The translations under genes were made by a program, and so were the position numbers. The notes under the pieces were generated by a model, which was not told the DNA's origin, did not search any database, and saw nothing but the letters and a program-made list of their open reading frames with translations. DNA of 64,000 nt from Hanleya hanleyi (taxonomy: Eukaryota; Mollusca; Polyplacophora; Lepidopleurida; Hanleyidae): the NCBI GenBank assembly GCA_036873755.1, contig JAVTVY010025378.1:1-64000 (forward strand). The letters are read 5' to 3'. Within the stretch, counting starts at the first letter, position 1. Each line of letters begins with the position of its first letter. Below, in pieces: positions 9,265 through 18,005 of the stretch.

Positions 9265-10218
9265 ATGGATTTACCCTTGGCGCAACTCATGGATATTGAC
9301 AACACATCAGATTTGTTCACAAATCATGATAATCAAGTACAACGCCTCGACAGTATCATGAATTTGGTACACGATGAACCTCGATTAGATGATAGAATCA
9401 CCCCCTTAGTCGCACCTGAACCCCAGAACTACCCTGCACCAATTCATTGTCAACAGCCTGCAGAAACTTCGCCGCTGGATAATTTATTCGCCTTGACAAC
9501 AACTACACCGGATGTTACTCCAGATGTAGACCAAATTTTTGATGATCTAAACGAGATGTTACAATTTTCCTATGATGCCGGAGAAGAACAAACACCAGAT
9601 GAAATTGATGATCTTCAGGATCTAAACGAGATGTTACAATTGTCCTATGCTTCCGGAGAAGAAGAACAAACACCAGATGAAATGGCTGAACTAGACGAGA
9701 TGTTACAATTTTCCTACGATTCCGACGAAGTACAACAAGCAATAGATGACAAGGCCAAGAACAGGGGACAAGGAGCACAGAAAAAAGATTTAAGAAGGCT
9801 GAAACCAGACGCCGGAGAAAAGAGAAAAGATACCAGATTGAGGACAAATAGGCCACATCAAGACAGGAAAAACAGAAAAGATGTCAGAACAAACAGGCTA
9901 AGAGACAGGAAAATAACCCCAGCAGAACAACAAATTCAAGACGAAATCAATTATGTATGGACATTAACCACAACAACAATCGGACAGACCACAGAGCGTC
10001 AAAGAGACTTGTATATCCATTGTGTAGAATGCGCGAATCCATTTTCCAAGTTCGCTATATTTCCGTGCGGACATCAGGGAATGTGTGAAACCTGCATCAA
10101 CCAACACGCTAAGATACCATGGTGTACACAGGTGAATAAACCGATAGTTTGTCAATTGCTTCCTTTGACGTGTCCTGTGTGCGCTCAGAGAAGACAGACC
10201 TTGTCAACAACGATGTAA
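9265..10218 (+). CDS. RING-finger protein with acidic N-terminal repeats
   Basis: The 317-residue product has three imperfect repeats of LNEMLQFSYDxGEEQTPDE type at about residues 93-165, then a strongly basic Lys/Arg-rich segment (about 170-220). It ends in a RING-like zinc cluster: CVEC near 252, FPCGHQGMCETC near 266 and CPVC near 300. The acidic repeats could act as short interaction or activation motifs, but nothing in the sequence proves that. The start codon lies in AGTCATGG context downstream of a TATA box. It is distinct from the RING protein at 7856, with which it shares only the C-terminal cluster. Confidence 0.7.
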   Translation: MDLPLAQLMDIDNTSDLFTNHDNQVQRLDSIMNLVHDEPRLDDRITPLVAPEPQNYPAPIHCQQPAETSPLDNLFALTTTTPDVTPDVDQIFDDLNEMLQFSYDAGEEQTPDEIDDLQDLNEMLQLSYASGEEEQTPDEMAELDEMLQFSYDSDEVQQAIDDKAKNRGQGAQKKDLRRLKPDAGEKRKDTRLRTNRPHQDRKNRKDVRTNRLRDRKITPAEQQIQDEINYVWTLTTTTIGQTTERQRDLYIHCVECANPFSKFAIFPCGHQGMCETCINQHAKIPWCTQVNKPIVCQLLPLTCPVCAQRRQTLSTTM

Positions 10219-10732
10219 TATGGCTATATTACATATATTCCAACGGTTTTTTTAAAAACCACCCAGCTGTTCCGAAAGGGTGACTTCTAGCAAAGCACAA
10301 AAATAATTTAACACGAGAATCACACCCCTGTGTTCATCACGAGAATCACACCCCTGTGTTCGTTCAAAATAAATGCCCCACTCTTATCAAAATAAATTCC
10401 CCTTGCATACCGGTATCGTTATCTTGGCACTGTGTAATATAAAGTGCATTATACCCTTGCACTGTCATATTAAATTAATTAATGGGGAAAAAACAAAATA
10501 AAATCCTGTGTGTGTGTGTGTGTGTATATAGAGATTTGTCCTCATAAGGACATTTGAGATTTGGCCAGGGGTTGTTTATTTGAGTGAATGCAGTTTTTAA
10601 AAAAAAAGAGAGGTATATGTAGGACAATCTGTGCTTTCAAATTCATGTGCTAGAATTTAGAAGTTCTCTTTCGGAGAAATTTATATTTTAACGTGTTTGT
10701 TTCACGGGCCCTGACAAGGGCCGTTTATTATT
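10219..10732. other. Intergenic region with short direct repeats
   Basis: It contains two adjacent copies of CACGAGAATCACACCCCTGT (near 10310-10360), a (TG)n tract at about 10507-10525 and two copies of TTTTAACGTGTTTGTTTCACG (about 10687 and 10731). AATAAA motifs near 10368 and 10390 may serve the RING gene. Confidence 0.5.
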
Positions 10733-11308
10733 TTAACGTGTTTGTTTCACGGGAAGTAGCTTACTTTCCATCTGTCCATCTGTGCCTTCTGCCGGAAAAT
10801 ACCCATACGGAGTGCGCTGCCCCACATAGATGACATCCACATCCTGGAAATTGGGTACATCTCGTAAAAAATTCGCTGCCGGTATGGTGCTGGTCGATGT
10901 TGGTGGTAGTGACGGTGAGGGAAGGATCACTGGCATGTCTTCCAGGGCAAACGGTGTGTCCGGCCCCCCCTCCTCCTCTTCCTGCAACGTGGGTGGTGGT
11001 GGTGACGGAGTTTTGGCTAATGCCGTTGCTAACGCCGGAGGAGGAGGCGGGATGGAGTTCATCGCTTCCCCCATCACCTGGCTGAGCGTCTCAAACCAAT
11101 TCTGTTCGTTCATCGTGGAATGTGCAGCCACTAATACTCCTCTCACATTTTGGGCCATTTGCCTCTCTCGGCGCGTCGTCTGTACATAACTCCCTTCTCC
11201 CTTCCGTAAGGCTTCTTCCCACGCCAAAAACTCCTTGCGCCAAAACACTTTCACCGCTTTCAACATCTCGCCCTTCTGGCGCCTGCTAATATGTTTTCTC
11301 ACGCTCAT
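10733..11308 (-). CDS. Hypothetical Polinton protein, basic helical N-terminus, Pro-rich middle
   Basis: The open frame begins at 11356, but a TATATA box at 11372-11378 lies only about 16 bp before that ATG, so the internal start MSVRKH at 11308 is preferred. The product has a basic, helical N-terminal half (residues ~1-60, KHISRRQKGEMLKAVKVFWRK), an S-P-rich middle with PPPPP and PSPPPP runs, an acidic EEEEGG patch and a C-terminal Tyr-containing tail. I recognise no domain. It is transcribed opposite to the capsid block. Confidence 0.55.
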   Translation of the reverse strand: MSVRKHISRRQKGEMLKAVKVFWRKEFLAWEEALRKGEGSYVQTTRRERQMAQNVRGVLVAAHSTMNEQNWFETLSQVMGEAMNSIPPPPPALATALAKTPSPPPPTLQEEEEGGPDTPFALEDMPVILPSPSLPPTSTSTIPAANFLRDVPNFQDVDVIYVGQRTPYGYFPAEGTDGQMESKLLPVKQTR

Positions 11309-11371
11309 TTTTCTTGCTCTGTGTGTTCTGTGAAAAAATATTTTGTGATAGCGCATTGGCAGGGGAGGCAG

Positions 11372-11378
11372 TATATAT
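11372..11378 (-). promoter_or_regulatory. TATA box of the 10733-11308 gene
   Basis: TATATA on the minus strand lies about 65 bp from the preferred start at 11308. Confidence 0.45.
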
Positions 11379-12196
11379 GCACTTGGCGCGGACCCCGGCG
11401 AAATGGTTCATGCAGAAACTGGAAAAAGATTTTGGCGTGTGCTTCTTGGAATTTATAAAAGGTATATTATTTTACAATCAGTATTAGTCCCCCGTAGAAT
11501 TTTTACTTCTAAATCAGCTCATACAAATCAAGTACTCGTATTAAAAATTTCAGCCGTATAGTCCTTTGTTTACATCATAATTTTTAATTTTGAGTGGGTT
11601 TTCCAGCCGTCGCGAAAATACAGAAAACCCGATCTATTAAACAATAATTAATTTTTTTTCGTTAAAAATAGAGCAAGTCGATCCCATATTATTCGATACG
11701 AATCCCCTGAAAATTGCAGTGCGTTCCGTTCATGACAACTATAGAAAAATTAACAAAACACAGCCTTTAGTGACGATGAAAAAACACAAGCTAGGCGCCA
11801 ATCTTGGCAATTTTCTCAAAGTCACGCGCGCAGTGAGGTCGTGTTGAAAAGTACCAGCGGATAATGTATCACTTCACGCATACACACAAATCCCTGCAGA
11901 GTAGTGCCCCCTTATTGCATTAGGGCACCAAGAGTTATCCTTTGATTTACATCTGATTTGACTATTTTTACAGTGGCGGTAGGCCTTGTTGGGTGATCAT
12001 AACCGAGGCTAATCTTTATACTATTTTATTTTTATTCTCGTAGGAGTGCAGACTATTAATTGATGTACTCGGGGGAGCGTGTAAAAATTAATTACCGTGT
12101 CAAATTAAATTTCCCAGGGTATTTTTTTGTGAAAAAAATAAAAAATAAAAGCCCAGGCCAGATAGGGTTAATACTGAAAAATAGAATCTATCGCTC
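11379..12196. other. Intergenic region without recognised gene
   Basis: AT-rich sequence separates the minus-strand hypothetical gene from the plus-strand late block. I see no repeat or conserved site other than runs of A/T; it would be the natural place for a divergent promoter. Confidence 0.4.
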
Positions 12197-12203
12197 TATA
12201 TAG
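12197..12203 (+). promoter_or_regulatory. TATA box before PC4-like gene 2
   Basis: CTATATAGG lies about 32 bp before the ATG at 12235. Confidence 0.5.
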
Positions 12204-12234
12204 GTGTGTGGGGCCAGTATTTGAGTTATTCTTC

Positions 12235-12933
12235 ATGATGGCCTCGTCGGGGAAAGAGCTGGCGTTCTTTCAAGTCACGTCTAAGGTCTTGCTTATCGTA
12301 TACGAACATGAATTACACCTGATCGAGGAGCACCCCATCGAGGTGAAATTGATTTTAACCCTGGACGGGTGGACGCAATTTACACGGGTCTTACAAGCCC
12401 AAGAACCCGAAGTCGATTTTTTACCTGTCGGTGAGGGCGTGTACCTGCGAAGGTGTAGAGAGAATTCATCATTTTTCCCCCGATTAGAACAATACGGGGG
12501 TGGCGAAATTGTACTTTGGCCAGTCTTATGGGCAGGATTAAAAGCTATCATTGGCGAAGTGGACGATGTACTTTACCCGGAAGAAACCCAATCGATCATT
12601 ACCCGTACGTTGACGCCGGGCTGTACTATACTAATATACCCAGATCGCCTCGAACTGATTGACGACGATTCGCGCTGCTGGTGTAGCCCGCAGCCCGCGC
12701 GTGTGACATTATCGCCCGAGGGGTGGACTACCTTGAAACGTGTGTTATTTGGTGATTTGGATGGCCAGAGTATTTACCTGTCTCAGGATGTCTACATTTT
12801 TCGCGGCCCTTTTTTTGCCCGATTGATCTCTCTCAAACGAGACGGTGGATTTACGTTGGACCCCGAACTGTGGACGGCTTTACAACACATCGCTCCCGTG
12901 GTGGATAAAGTATTCTCACCACTCACAGACTAG
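12235..12933 (+). CDS. PC4-like DNA-binding protein, paralogue 2
   Basis: The ATG at 12235 (MMASSGKEL) is preferred over an upstream in-frame GTG. About 232 residues form two tandem segments with the same pattern: strands, then 'L-D-G-W-T-x-F-x-x-V-L', a VYLRRC or VYIFRGPFFARL strand, and a final amphipathic helix of type LDPELWTALQHIAPVVDKVF. The strand-to-helix ending with a central Trp resembles the C-terminal half of PC4/p15 (a strand followed by an L-N-P-x-x-W helix). It is a close paralogue of the next gene and of the two copies in Polinton 2. A role in element replication or transcription is inferred from this fold resemblance. Confidence 0.6.
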   Translation: MMASSGKELAFFQVTSKVLLIVYEHELHLIEEHPIEVKLILTLDGWTQFTRVLQAQEPEVDFLPVGEGVYLRRCRENSSFFPRLEQYGGGEIVLWPVLWAGLKAIIGEVDDVLYPEETQSIITRTLTPGCTILIYPDRLELIDDDSRCWCSPQPARVTLSPEGWTTLKRVLFGDLDGQSIYLSQDVYIFRGPFFARLISLKRDGGFTLDPELWTALQHIAPVVDKVFSPLTD

Positions 12934-12937
12934 GGCC

Positions 12938-12945
12938 TATAAATA
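12938..12945 (+). promoter_or_regulatory. TATA box before PC4-like gene 3
   Basis: TATAAATA begins about 62 bp upstream of the ATG at 13000 and just 3' of the preceding stop codon. The orthologous gene in Polinton 2 has the same box at 46861-46868, at nearly the same distance. Confidence 0.6.
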
Positions 12946-12999
12946 CCAGGGGAAAGAGAGCGTGTGTATCATTTACCCTTGGACATTGAGAGAGCAAAC

Positions 13000-13677
13000 A
13001 TGTCGCTATCACTACGTGCCATTTTGCCTCTTACACCGAGTCTGCGCCTATACGTGTATGCAGAAAAAATCAAACTGGTGCAAGACGATCTAGCTATTTA
13101 CTGGACCCCGGCGGAAATGCTGTGGAATCCGGTGACACTAGAGCGTGATGGGTGGAATAAGTTTAAACGGGTATTGCACGGGGAATTGGATGGAGAGCTG
13201 ATTCATCTGGATAATGCCATGTACGTCTATACCGTAGCACCCCACCGCATACGGATAGGTCGGTACAAAGATGCGCGCAGTATCACCCTAACACTCTCTG
13301 TGTGGGCAGCCTTGAAGAAAATAATGCCTATTGTCGACCAATTAATGTCACCCGACACTCGAACACCGGAGCAATTAGCGTGGGTTCGGACTATAGAAGA
13401 GGCGCTCGCTGAACCCCATGAAAGACTACATAAGGCGGAATTTTCTTTCTGTAAACCTACAGCCGGGCAAGAAAAAAGGCCTATATGTAAACAATGCAGA
13501 GCGGCTAGAAGGCCAGTACTACCCTGGGACGAGGTCGACTCACATGGGACGGGGGCGAACTCACCCCGGGAAGAAATCGACTCACCTGTGGCCAACGAAG
13601 AGATCGACTCACCTGTGACGGACGAAGGGAAAAAAGTGCATGATGCGGCAGTCGGAGAAAAGGGCGCCGTCTATTAA
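13000..13677 (+). CDS. PC4-like DNA-binding protein, paralogue 3
   Basis: Translation starts at MSLSLRAILPLT; the Polinton 2 homologue starts at the matching position (MSPVLRAVLPLT). Residues ~1-115 follow the family pattern: an LYVYAEKI strand, L-E-R-D-G-W-N-K-F-K-R-V-L, a GELDGELIHL segment and an ITLTLSVWAALKKI helix. The C-terminal ~100 residues are different: a CKQC motif and short acidic repeats (EIDSPV twice). The last 38 bases overlap the integrase ORF in another frame. Confidence 0.6.
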   Translation: MSLSLRAILPLTPSLRLYVYAEKIKLVQDDLAIYWTPAEMLWNPVTLERDGWNKFKRVLHGELDGELIHLDNAMYVYTVAPHRIRIGRYKDARSITLTLSVWAALKKIMPIVDQLMSPDTRTPEQLAWVRTIEEALAEPHERLHKAEFSFCKPTAGQEKRPICKQCRAARRPVLPWDEVDSHGTGANSPREEIDSPVANEEIDSPVTDEGKKVHDAAVGEKGAVY

Positions 13678-14734
13678 CAAAGTATTAACTGAGTTGTATT
13701 ACAAGCCGACCAGTGCCGCTGCCTATAGTGGTGTGGGGGCCTTGACTCGAGCGACCCAAGGTATTAGTCGAAGTGAAATTCGAGCCTGGTTAAAAACTCA
13801 AGATACCTACAGTTTGCATCGAGCTGCCCGACGTCATTTTCGCCGGAACCGAGTCATCGTGGGAGGCATCGACGCGCAATGGCAATCGGATTTGGTGGAC
13901 ATGAGTCGATTTGCACCTCAAAATGATGGATACCGGTACCTATTGACGTGTATTGATATTTTATCGAAATATGCCTGGGTCCTGTCCGTTCGTACCAAAA
14001 CAGGCGAGAATTTGATACGGGCATTCCAGCAGATTTTCAAGTCGGGACGCAAACCTCTTTATTTACAAACAGATGAAGGGACGGAATTTCTCAATCGACC
14101 CTTTCAAGCCTTTCTTAAGAAAAAGAAGGTATTTTTCTTTCAGACGTACAACGAGACGAAAGCTTCGGTGGTGGAACGTTTCAATCGTACGTTCAAAGGG
14201 CGTATGTATAAGTATTTTACAGCCAAGAATACCCGACGCTACCTGGATGTCTTACCTCAACTGGTGCAAGGCTACAATCGGGCTTATCATCGCAGTATCC
14301 AACGTGCGCCCCGGACTGTGACAGAACGCAACGAACATCAAGTACGTACTACGCTGTACTCATCATCATCCAGTCCACCCTTGACGGCCCCCCGGTACAA
14401 ACGGGGCGATACGGTACGGATCAGTAAAGTGAAAGGACAATTTGAGAAAGGCTATTTACCCAACTGGAGTGACGAACACTTTGTCATCGTACGCCATAAA
14501 CCACGACAACCCCACGTCTACCAACTGGAAGATCTACAAGGCGAGAGACTGCAAGGCACGTTTTACGAGACAGAATTACAACCCATAGTGAAAACACCGA
14601 AAGATTACTACACGGTGGAAAAGATTTTGAAATCGGAACGTCGACGGGGCATCCCCTATCATTTCGTCAAATGGCAAGGATGGCCTCGTTCCTTTAATTC
14701 CTGGGTGTCTGGCCGTGACATGAAACGCCTATAA
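13640..14734 (+). CDS. Retroviral-type integrase with chromodomain
   Basis: The protein catalyses insertion of the Polinton ends into host DNA. The 364-residue product carries the rve core: first Asp in WQSDLVDM (D84), second Asp in LYLQTDEGTEF (D145) and Glu in KASVVERFNRTFKGR (E179). An SH3-like segment (YKRGDTVRISKVKGQF, ~252-268) follows, and then a C-terminal chromodomain (YTVEKILKSE ... FVKWQGWPRSFNSW, ~324-357). Chromodomains are known in Polinton and chromovirus integrases and may steer insertion to particular chromatin. It overlaps the end of the preceding gene. The frame is intact. Confidence 0.93.
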   Translation: MMRQSEKRAPSINKVLTELYYKPTSAAAYSGVGALTRATQGISRSEIRAWLKTQDTYSLHRAARRHFRRNRVIVGGIDAQWQSDLVDMSRFAPQNDGYRYLLTCIDILSKYAWVLSVRTKTGENLIRAFQQIFKSGRKPLYLQTDEGTEFLNRPFQAFLKKKKVFFFQTYNETKASVVERFNRTFKGRMYKYFTAKNTRRYLDVLPQLVQGYNRAYHRSIQRAPRTVTERNEHQVRTTLYSSSSSPPLTAPRYKRGDTVRISKVKGQFEKGYLPNWSDEHFVIVRHKPRQPHVYQLEDLQGERLQGTFYETELQPIVKTPKDYYTVEKILKSERRRGIPYHFVKWQGWPRSFNSWVSGRDMKRL

Positions 14735-14737
14735 ATT
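14730..14737 (+). promoter_or_regulatory. TATA box overlapping the integrase stop codon
   Basis: TATAAATT spans the integrase stop and lies about 45 bp before the membrane-protein ATG. A similar overlap of TATAAATA with a stop codon occurs in Polinton 2 at 48734-48741. Confidence 0.4.
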
Positions 14738-14780
14738 CGAACTGCTAGTACCACCCGGCTTCAGTATAGAGGGTGGTACC

Positions 14781-15329
14781 ATGGATAGAGCACGGCTGCC
14801 CGTAGTGTTACAATCTCGAAAAGGACAAGTGGGTACTCTCGTGTGTGTCATAGTGCTTGTGGGTACGCTATTTACAGGGGTGTTCTACGATTTGTCGACC
14901 GTGTTAGCCTTTTTGAACACGCCGCGTTCTCCATCATCACCCCCCATCACTTCGACGACCACGTCACGGCCACCCAAGACGTCAAGAGTGCGCCACGTAT
15001 CAACCCAGACCACACCACCGGCTACTCCAGCCATCATCATCACCACCACTCCATTACCCTTGGCCCGCACCATCGACCTATCCACCACGACGCCCCGTAC
15101 TACTCCAACCACGCCAGGACGTCATCCTACGCCGTCATCCCTGAGAAGCGCTTCCACATCATCACCACCCACACCTAGTACCACCAACACGCTGCTCAAC
15201 CTATTTGCAGTGGATCCCCGTGCATCACGCCCTTTACCCCCACAACGGTATCCAATCGACTACGATCCCCGGTGGGATCCCCGACAACGCGGGTGGGCTT
15301 CTAACCGTCGAGCGCAAATCACCAAATAA
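14781..15329 (+). CDS. Mucin-like single-pass membrane protein
   Basis: The start is in ACCATGG context. The product (182 residues) has a short basic N-terminus, one hydrophobic segment of about 22 residues (VGTLVCVIVLVGTLFTGVFY, ~17-36), and then ~100 residues dominated by Ser, Thr and Pro, suggesting dense O-glycosylation if extracellular. The C-terminus is Pro/Asp/Arg-rich. The layout suggests a type II membrane or signal-anchored protein. It sits between integrase and ATPase, a position deleted from Polinton 2. A surface or attachment role would be speculation; no fusion peptide or conserved domain is seen. Confidence 0.55.
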   Translation: MDRARLPVVLQSRKGQVGTLVCVIVLVGTLFTGVFYDLSTVLAFLNTPRSPSSPPITSTTTSRPPKTSRVRHVSTQTTPPATPAIIITTTPLPLARTIDLSTTTPRTTPTTPGRHPTPSSLRSASTSSPPTPSTTNTLLNLFAVDPRASRPLPPQRYPIDYDPRWDPRQRGWASNRRAQITK

Positions 15330-15340
15330 AAAAATAAACG

Positions 15341-15955
15341 ATGGATCCTCGATGGCACCATCCCTTCACGTGTCTCATCGCTGGACCGACGGGGTGTGGA
15401 AAATCACATTTTGTTCAACGTCTCATCCAACATGGAGCCGCCCTGATTTCACCGCCTGTAGCTCGTATCCTGTGGTGTTATGGCGCTTGGCAGCCCGCGT
15501 ACGAGGCACTGGCCCGTATCCCAGGACTTACCTTAGTGGAAGGTTTACCCCCTGAAGACATACCCCCAGACACCTTAGTGGTGGTAGACGATCTCATGGC
15601 GGAAACGGACGGTCGAATTACCCGTCTCTTTACCAAAGGCAGCCATCATCGTCGGTTGAGCATCATTTACATTGTACAGAATCTTTTCAGTAAAAACAAA
15701 GAACACCGGAACATTAGTTTGAATGCTCAGTATGTAGTGTTATTCAAAAACCCCAGAGACGCGTCACAAATTACCCACCTCGCCCAACAGATGTACCCTA
15801 AGAACACGGCCTTTGTACGAGAAGCCTTTCAAGATGCCACTCAACCTGCTCACGGCTATCTCCTCATCGACTTGAAACAAGATACGCCCTCACCTCTGCG
15901 ATTACGCACCCTCATTTTTCCCGGTGAACTACAGACGGTGTACACCCCCAAATGA
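15341..15955 (+). CDS. FtsK/HerA-type genome-packaging ATPase
   Basis: The product powers DNA packaging into capsids in PRD1-adenovirus-lineage elements. The 204-residue protein has a Walker A motif GPTGCGKS (residues 15-22), a Walker B TLVVVDDLM (78-85) and a downstream IIYIVQNLF strand with the sensor-type polar residue expected of the A32/HerA-FtsK family. Length fits Polinton ATPases. It starts 11 bp after the previous stop, the frame is intact, and a truncated homologue exists in Polinton 2 (50102). Confidence 0.9.
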   Translation: MDPRWHHPFTCLIAGPTGCGKSHFVQRLIQHGAALISPPVARILWCYGAWQPAYEALARIPGLTLVEGLPPEDIPPDTLVVVDDLMAETDGRITRLFTKGSHHRRLSIIYIVQNLFSKNKEHRNISLNAQYVVLFKNPRDASQITHLAQQMYPKNTAFVREAFQDATQPAHGYLLIDLKQDTPSPLRLRTLIFPGELQTVYTPK

Positions 15956-16016
15956 GTGAGGCGGAGGAGGAGGATAAAAGAAGAAGACCACGCACTGGAG
16001 CCTTCATTCCCTCATC

Positions 16017-16358
16017 ATGTCTGCACGCCTACGCAAGCACGCCGCGGCATTGCGCGTACTCCGCAGCGCGCCTCCGGAAGTGGGGCGGGCCCTGGTGCGC
16101 GGCGCGGAGCCCGATCTCATCCGGTGTTTGTGTGAAGTGGCCCATAATGTATTAAAAGGCAATGTTCCACTCAGTCCTGTGCAGAAAGGGAAATTGCAAC
16201 GGCACAAGGCAGGTCTCCGAACGCTGGTCAAGAAGACGAGGAGTAGTGTCAAGCAGAAGAAACAAGTGTTACAGCGAGGTGGATTTCTCGGCGCACTTCT
16301 CGCGCCCTTAGCCGCTACGGTACTAGGCCCATTACTCGGCTCCATCTTGGGACGCTAA
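16017..16358 (+). CDS. Small basic virion-type protein with C-terminal amphipathic helix
   Basis: The 113-residue product is basic and helical: LIRCLCEVAHNVLKGNVPL, then a Lys/Arg-rich stretch (KLQRHKAGLRTLVKKTRSS), then a Gly/Leu-rich hydrophobic tail (RGGFLGALLAPLAATVLGPL). Proteins with this KGNVPL...KGGFL pattern are widespread next to the capsid genes of Polintons and adintovirus-like elements; I infer a DNA-condensing or membrane-active core role by position and composition. Polinton 2 has a homologue at 50704 with an internal stop. Confidence 0.65.
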   Translation: MSARLRKHAAALRVLRSAPPEVGRALVRGAEPDLIRCLCEVAHNVLKGNVPLSPVQKGKLQRHKAGLRTLVKKTRSSVKQKKQVLQRGGFLGALLAPLAATVLGPLLGSILGR

Positions 16359-16362
16359 CACC

Positions 16363-17181
16363 ATGGAACATACGAAAAAAATGATGCTGGTCGAACCTCG
16401 ACTGTTACAGAGTTTACAATCTCCCTATCCCATCCCGGCCACCGTGCAAAAACTCCAGTCTCTGGATGAAGAAATGAATAGTATACTGCAACGTCCATTG
16501 CCCGATCACGAGAAAATTCAACTCTACCATCATACGCTGAACCGGTACCAGACGTTTATGGATCAATATAGAGGAAGTAGTACTAGTAGTAGTAGTAGTA
16601 GTACACTACCCACCACCACTACCCCCATCCCAGCCTCATCTCTGCCACCACGACCACCACCACCACCACCGTCATCCTCGGCCTCACCTGAGCTGGAACA
16701 GGAAGTATTGGCCAGTGTGCCTAAAGCCTACAAGACCAGGGCCCGTTTATTGTTGGATCGGGTGAAACAGAATGCTGATATGGGTTGGAATGCGGAAGGA
16801 CACCTACTGATTCGCAACCAAGTGGTGCCGGGGTCTCATATGACGGATTTAATCAACGATATGGTGCGTTCTCGCAAACACTCTAATCCACCGGGCTGGG
16901 AAGCCTTTGCTCAGGCGTTAAAAGACATACACACCCCTCAAGAATTGGTAGGCAATAGGGAACGCTGGAAGTGGATGCAAGCCCCTGCTGGACGTCTACC
17001 CCATACCTGGGAACGTGGTGAATGGCAACCGCACACGCCACCCACAACACCCGTACGGCGGGATCGTTCTTTTCATCCCTATGCCTCCCCTATACCGACC
17101 ACACTACAACCACGACGACGGGCACGTATGAAGTCACCGCCACAACGCCGAGTGGCACCCAAAGCCTGGGAGCCCTATTAA
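16363..17181 (+). CDS. Conserved Polinton virion-block protein of unknown function
   Basis: The gene begins CACCATGG, 4 bp after the previous stop. The N-terminal segment (LLQSLQSPYPIPATVQ) is helical, followed by poly-Ser, Thr-rich and poly-Pro linkers (residues ~68-108). A conserved domain follows at about 118-205 with SVPKAYKTRARLLLDRVK, WNAEGHLLIRNQVVPGSH, DLINDMVRSRK and PQELVGNRERW. That domain is seen beside capsid genes in many animal Polintons; its function is not known to me. The homologue at 51063 in Polinton 2 is broken by stops. Confidence 0.65.
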   Translation: MEHTKKMMLVEPRLLQSLQSPYPIPATVQKLQSLDEEMNSILQRPLPDHEKIQLYHHTLNRYQTFMDQYRGSSTSSSSSSTLPTTTTPIPASSLPPRPPPPPPSSSASPELEQEVLASVPKAYKTRARLLLDRVKQNADMGWNAEGHLLIRNQVVPGSHMTDLINDMVRSRKHSNPPGWEAFAQALKDIHTPQELVGNRERWKWMQAPAGRLPHTWERGEWQPHTPPTTPVRRDRSFHPYASPIPTTLQPRRRARMKSPPQRRVAPKAWEPY

Positions 17182-17217
17182 AGCCCGGTGCAGAAGCCCG
17201 AAAGTTCAGTCGTCGTC

Positions 17218-18005
17218 ATGTTTTACCTGACGTTGCCCAGTAATAGCTCATTCGACGTGTTTCCTGAGAACACCTTGACCCAGTATGTCACGCAATTACC
17301 CCAACCGTTACATTTACCGGGACGCTGGGAATGTGGACTGGTGGATATTCAATACCCTTATTCATGGTACAATGTACAAGACGGAGAAGTATGGTACGAA
17401 GTGACCTACGAAGATAAAGTCTACAAACTCATTCTCCCCAAGGCCAATACGATACACCGCAGACGTTCATACAGGCTCTGAATGGCTTGATGGAGTACAA
17501 GGCCCTAAAGTTCAGCACGGGTGCTACAACACACCTGATATCCTTGCACATCAGGAGCGAGATATTGTTCGATGTCGACGTACACAACGACAAGAGCTCT
17601 ATCATGCTGACCGCTAACGCGAATGTGAAACTCAGTCCTATGCTACAGGAAATGTTAAGGATGCCTCACTCCGTCTACAAGGGGGCCACCATTGCCGAGG
17701 GGGATTATTTGATGGATATGAAAGTAGGTATGTACGCACTGTACGTCTACTCCGACGCCGTGGACAGCCATATTGTGGGTGATGTGAACACACCTCTGTT
17801 ACGGGTGGTGCCCATTACCAAGACGTATGGTGAACAAGCCACCGAGAGTTTCAACCATATCATGTACCTGCCCGTACGCCATATCGATATCAGCACGATC
17901 ACGGTGGATAAAAGAGATGACAGGGGACGTCCGATCCCATTCGAACGAGGAAAAGTGGTGCTGACACTTGCTTTCCGACAAGCTCGCTCTCCTCACTTCG
18001 TATAA
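17218..18005 (+). CDS. Minor capsid (penton-like) protein, one frameshift
   Basis: The start is MFYLTLPSNSS, as in the Polinton 2 homologue (51901). The N-terminal part reads FPENTLTQYVTQLPQPLHLPGRWECGL, followed by a VDIQYPYSWYNV segment typical of Polinton single-jelly-roll penton proteins. A one-base loss near 17445 shifts the frame into a stop at 17481. The correct downstream frame (from before 17487) stays open to 18005 and carries GDVNTPLLRVVP and HIMYLPVRHIDIS motifs. The protein would form capsid vertices with the major capsid protein. The stop overlaps the next ATG as TAATG. Either a recent mutation or a sequencing error explains the break. Confidence 0.8.
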
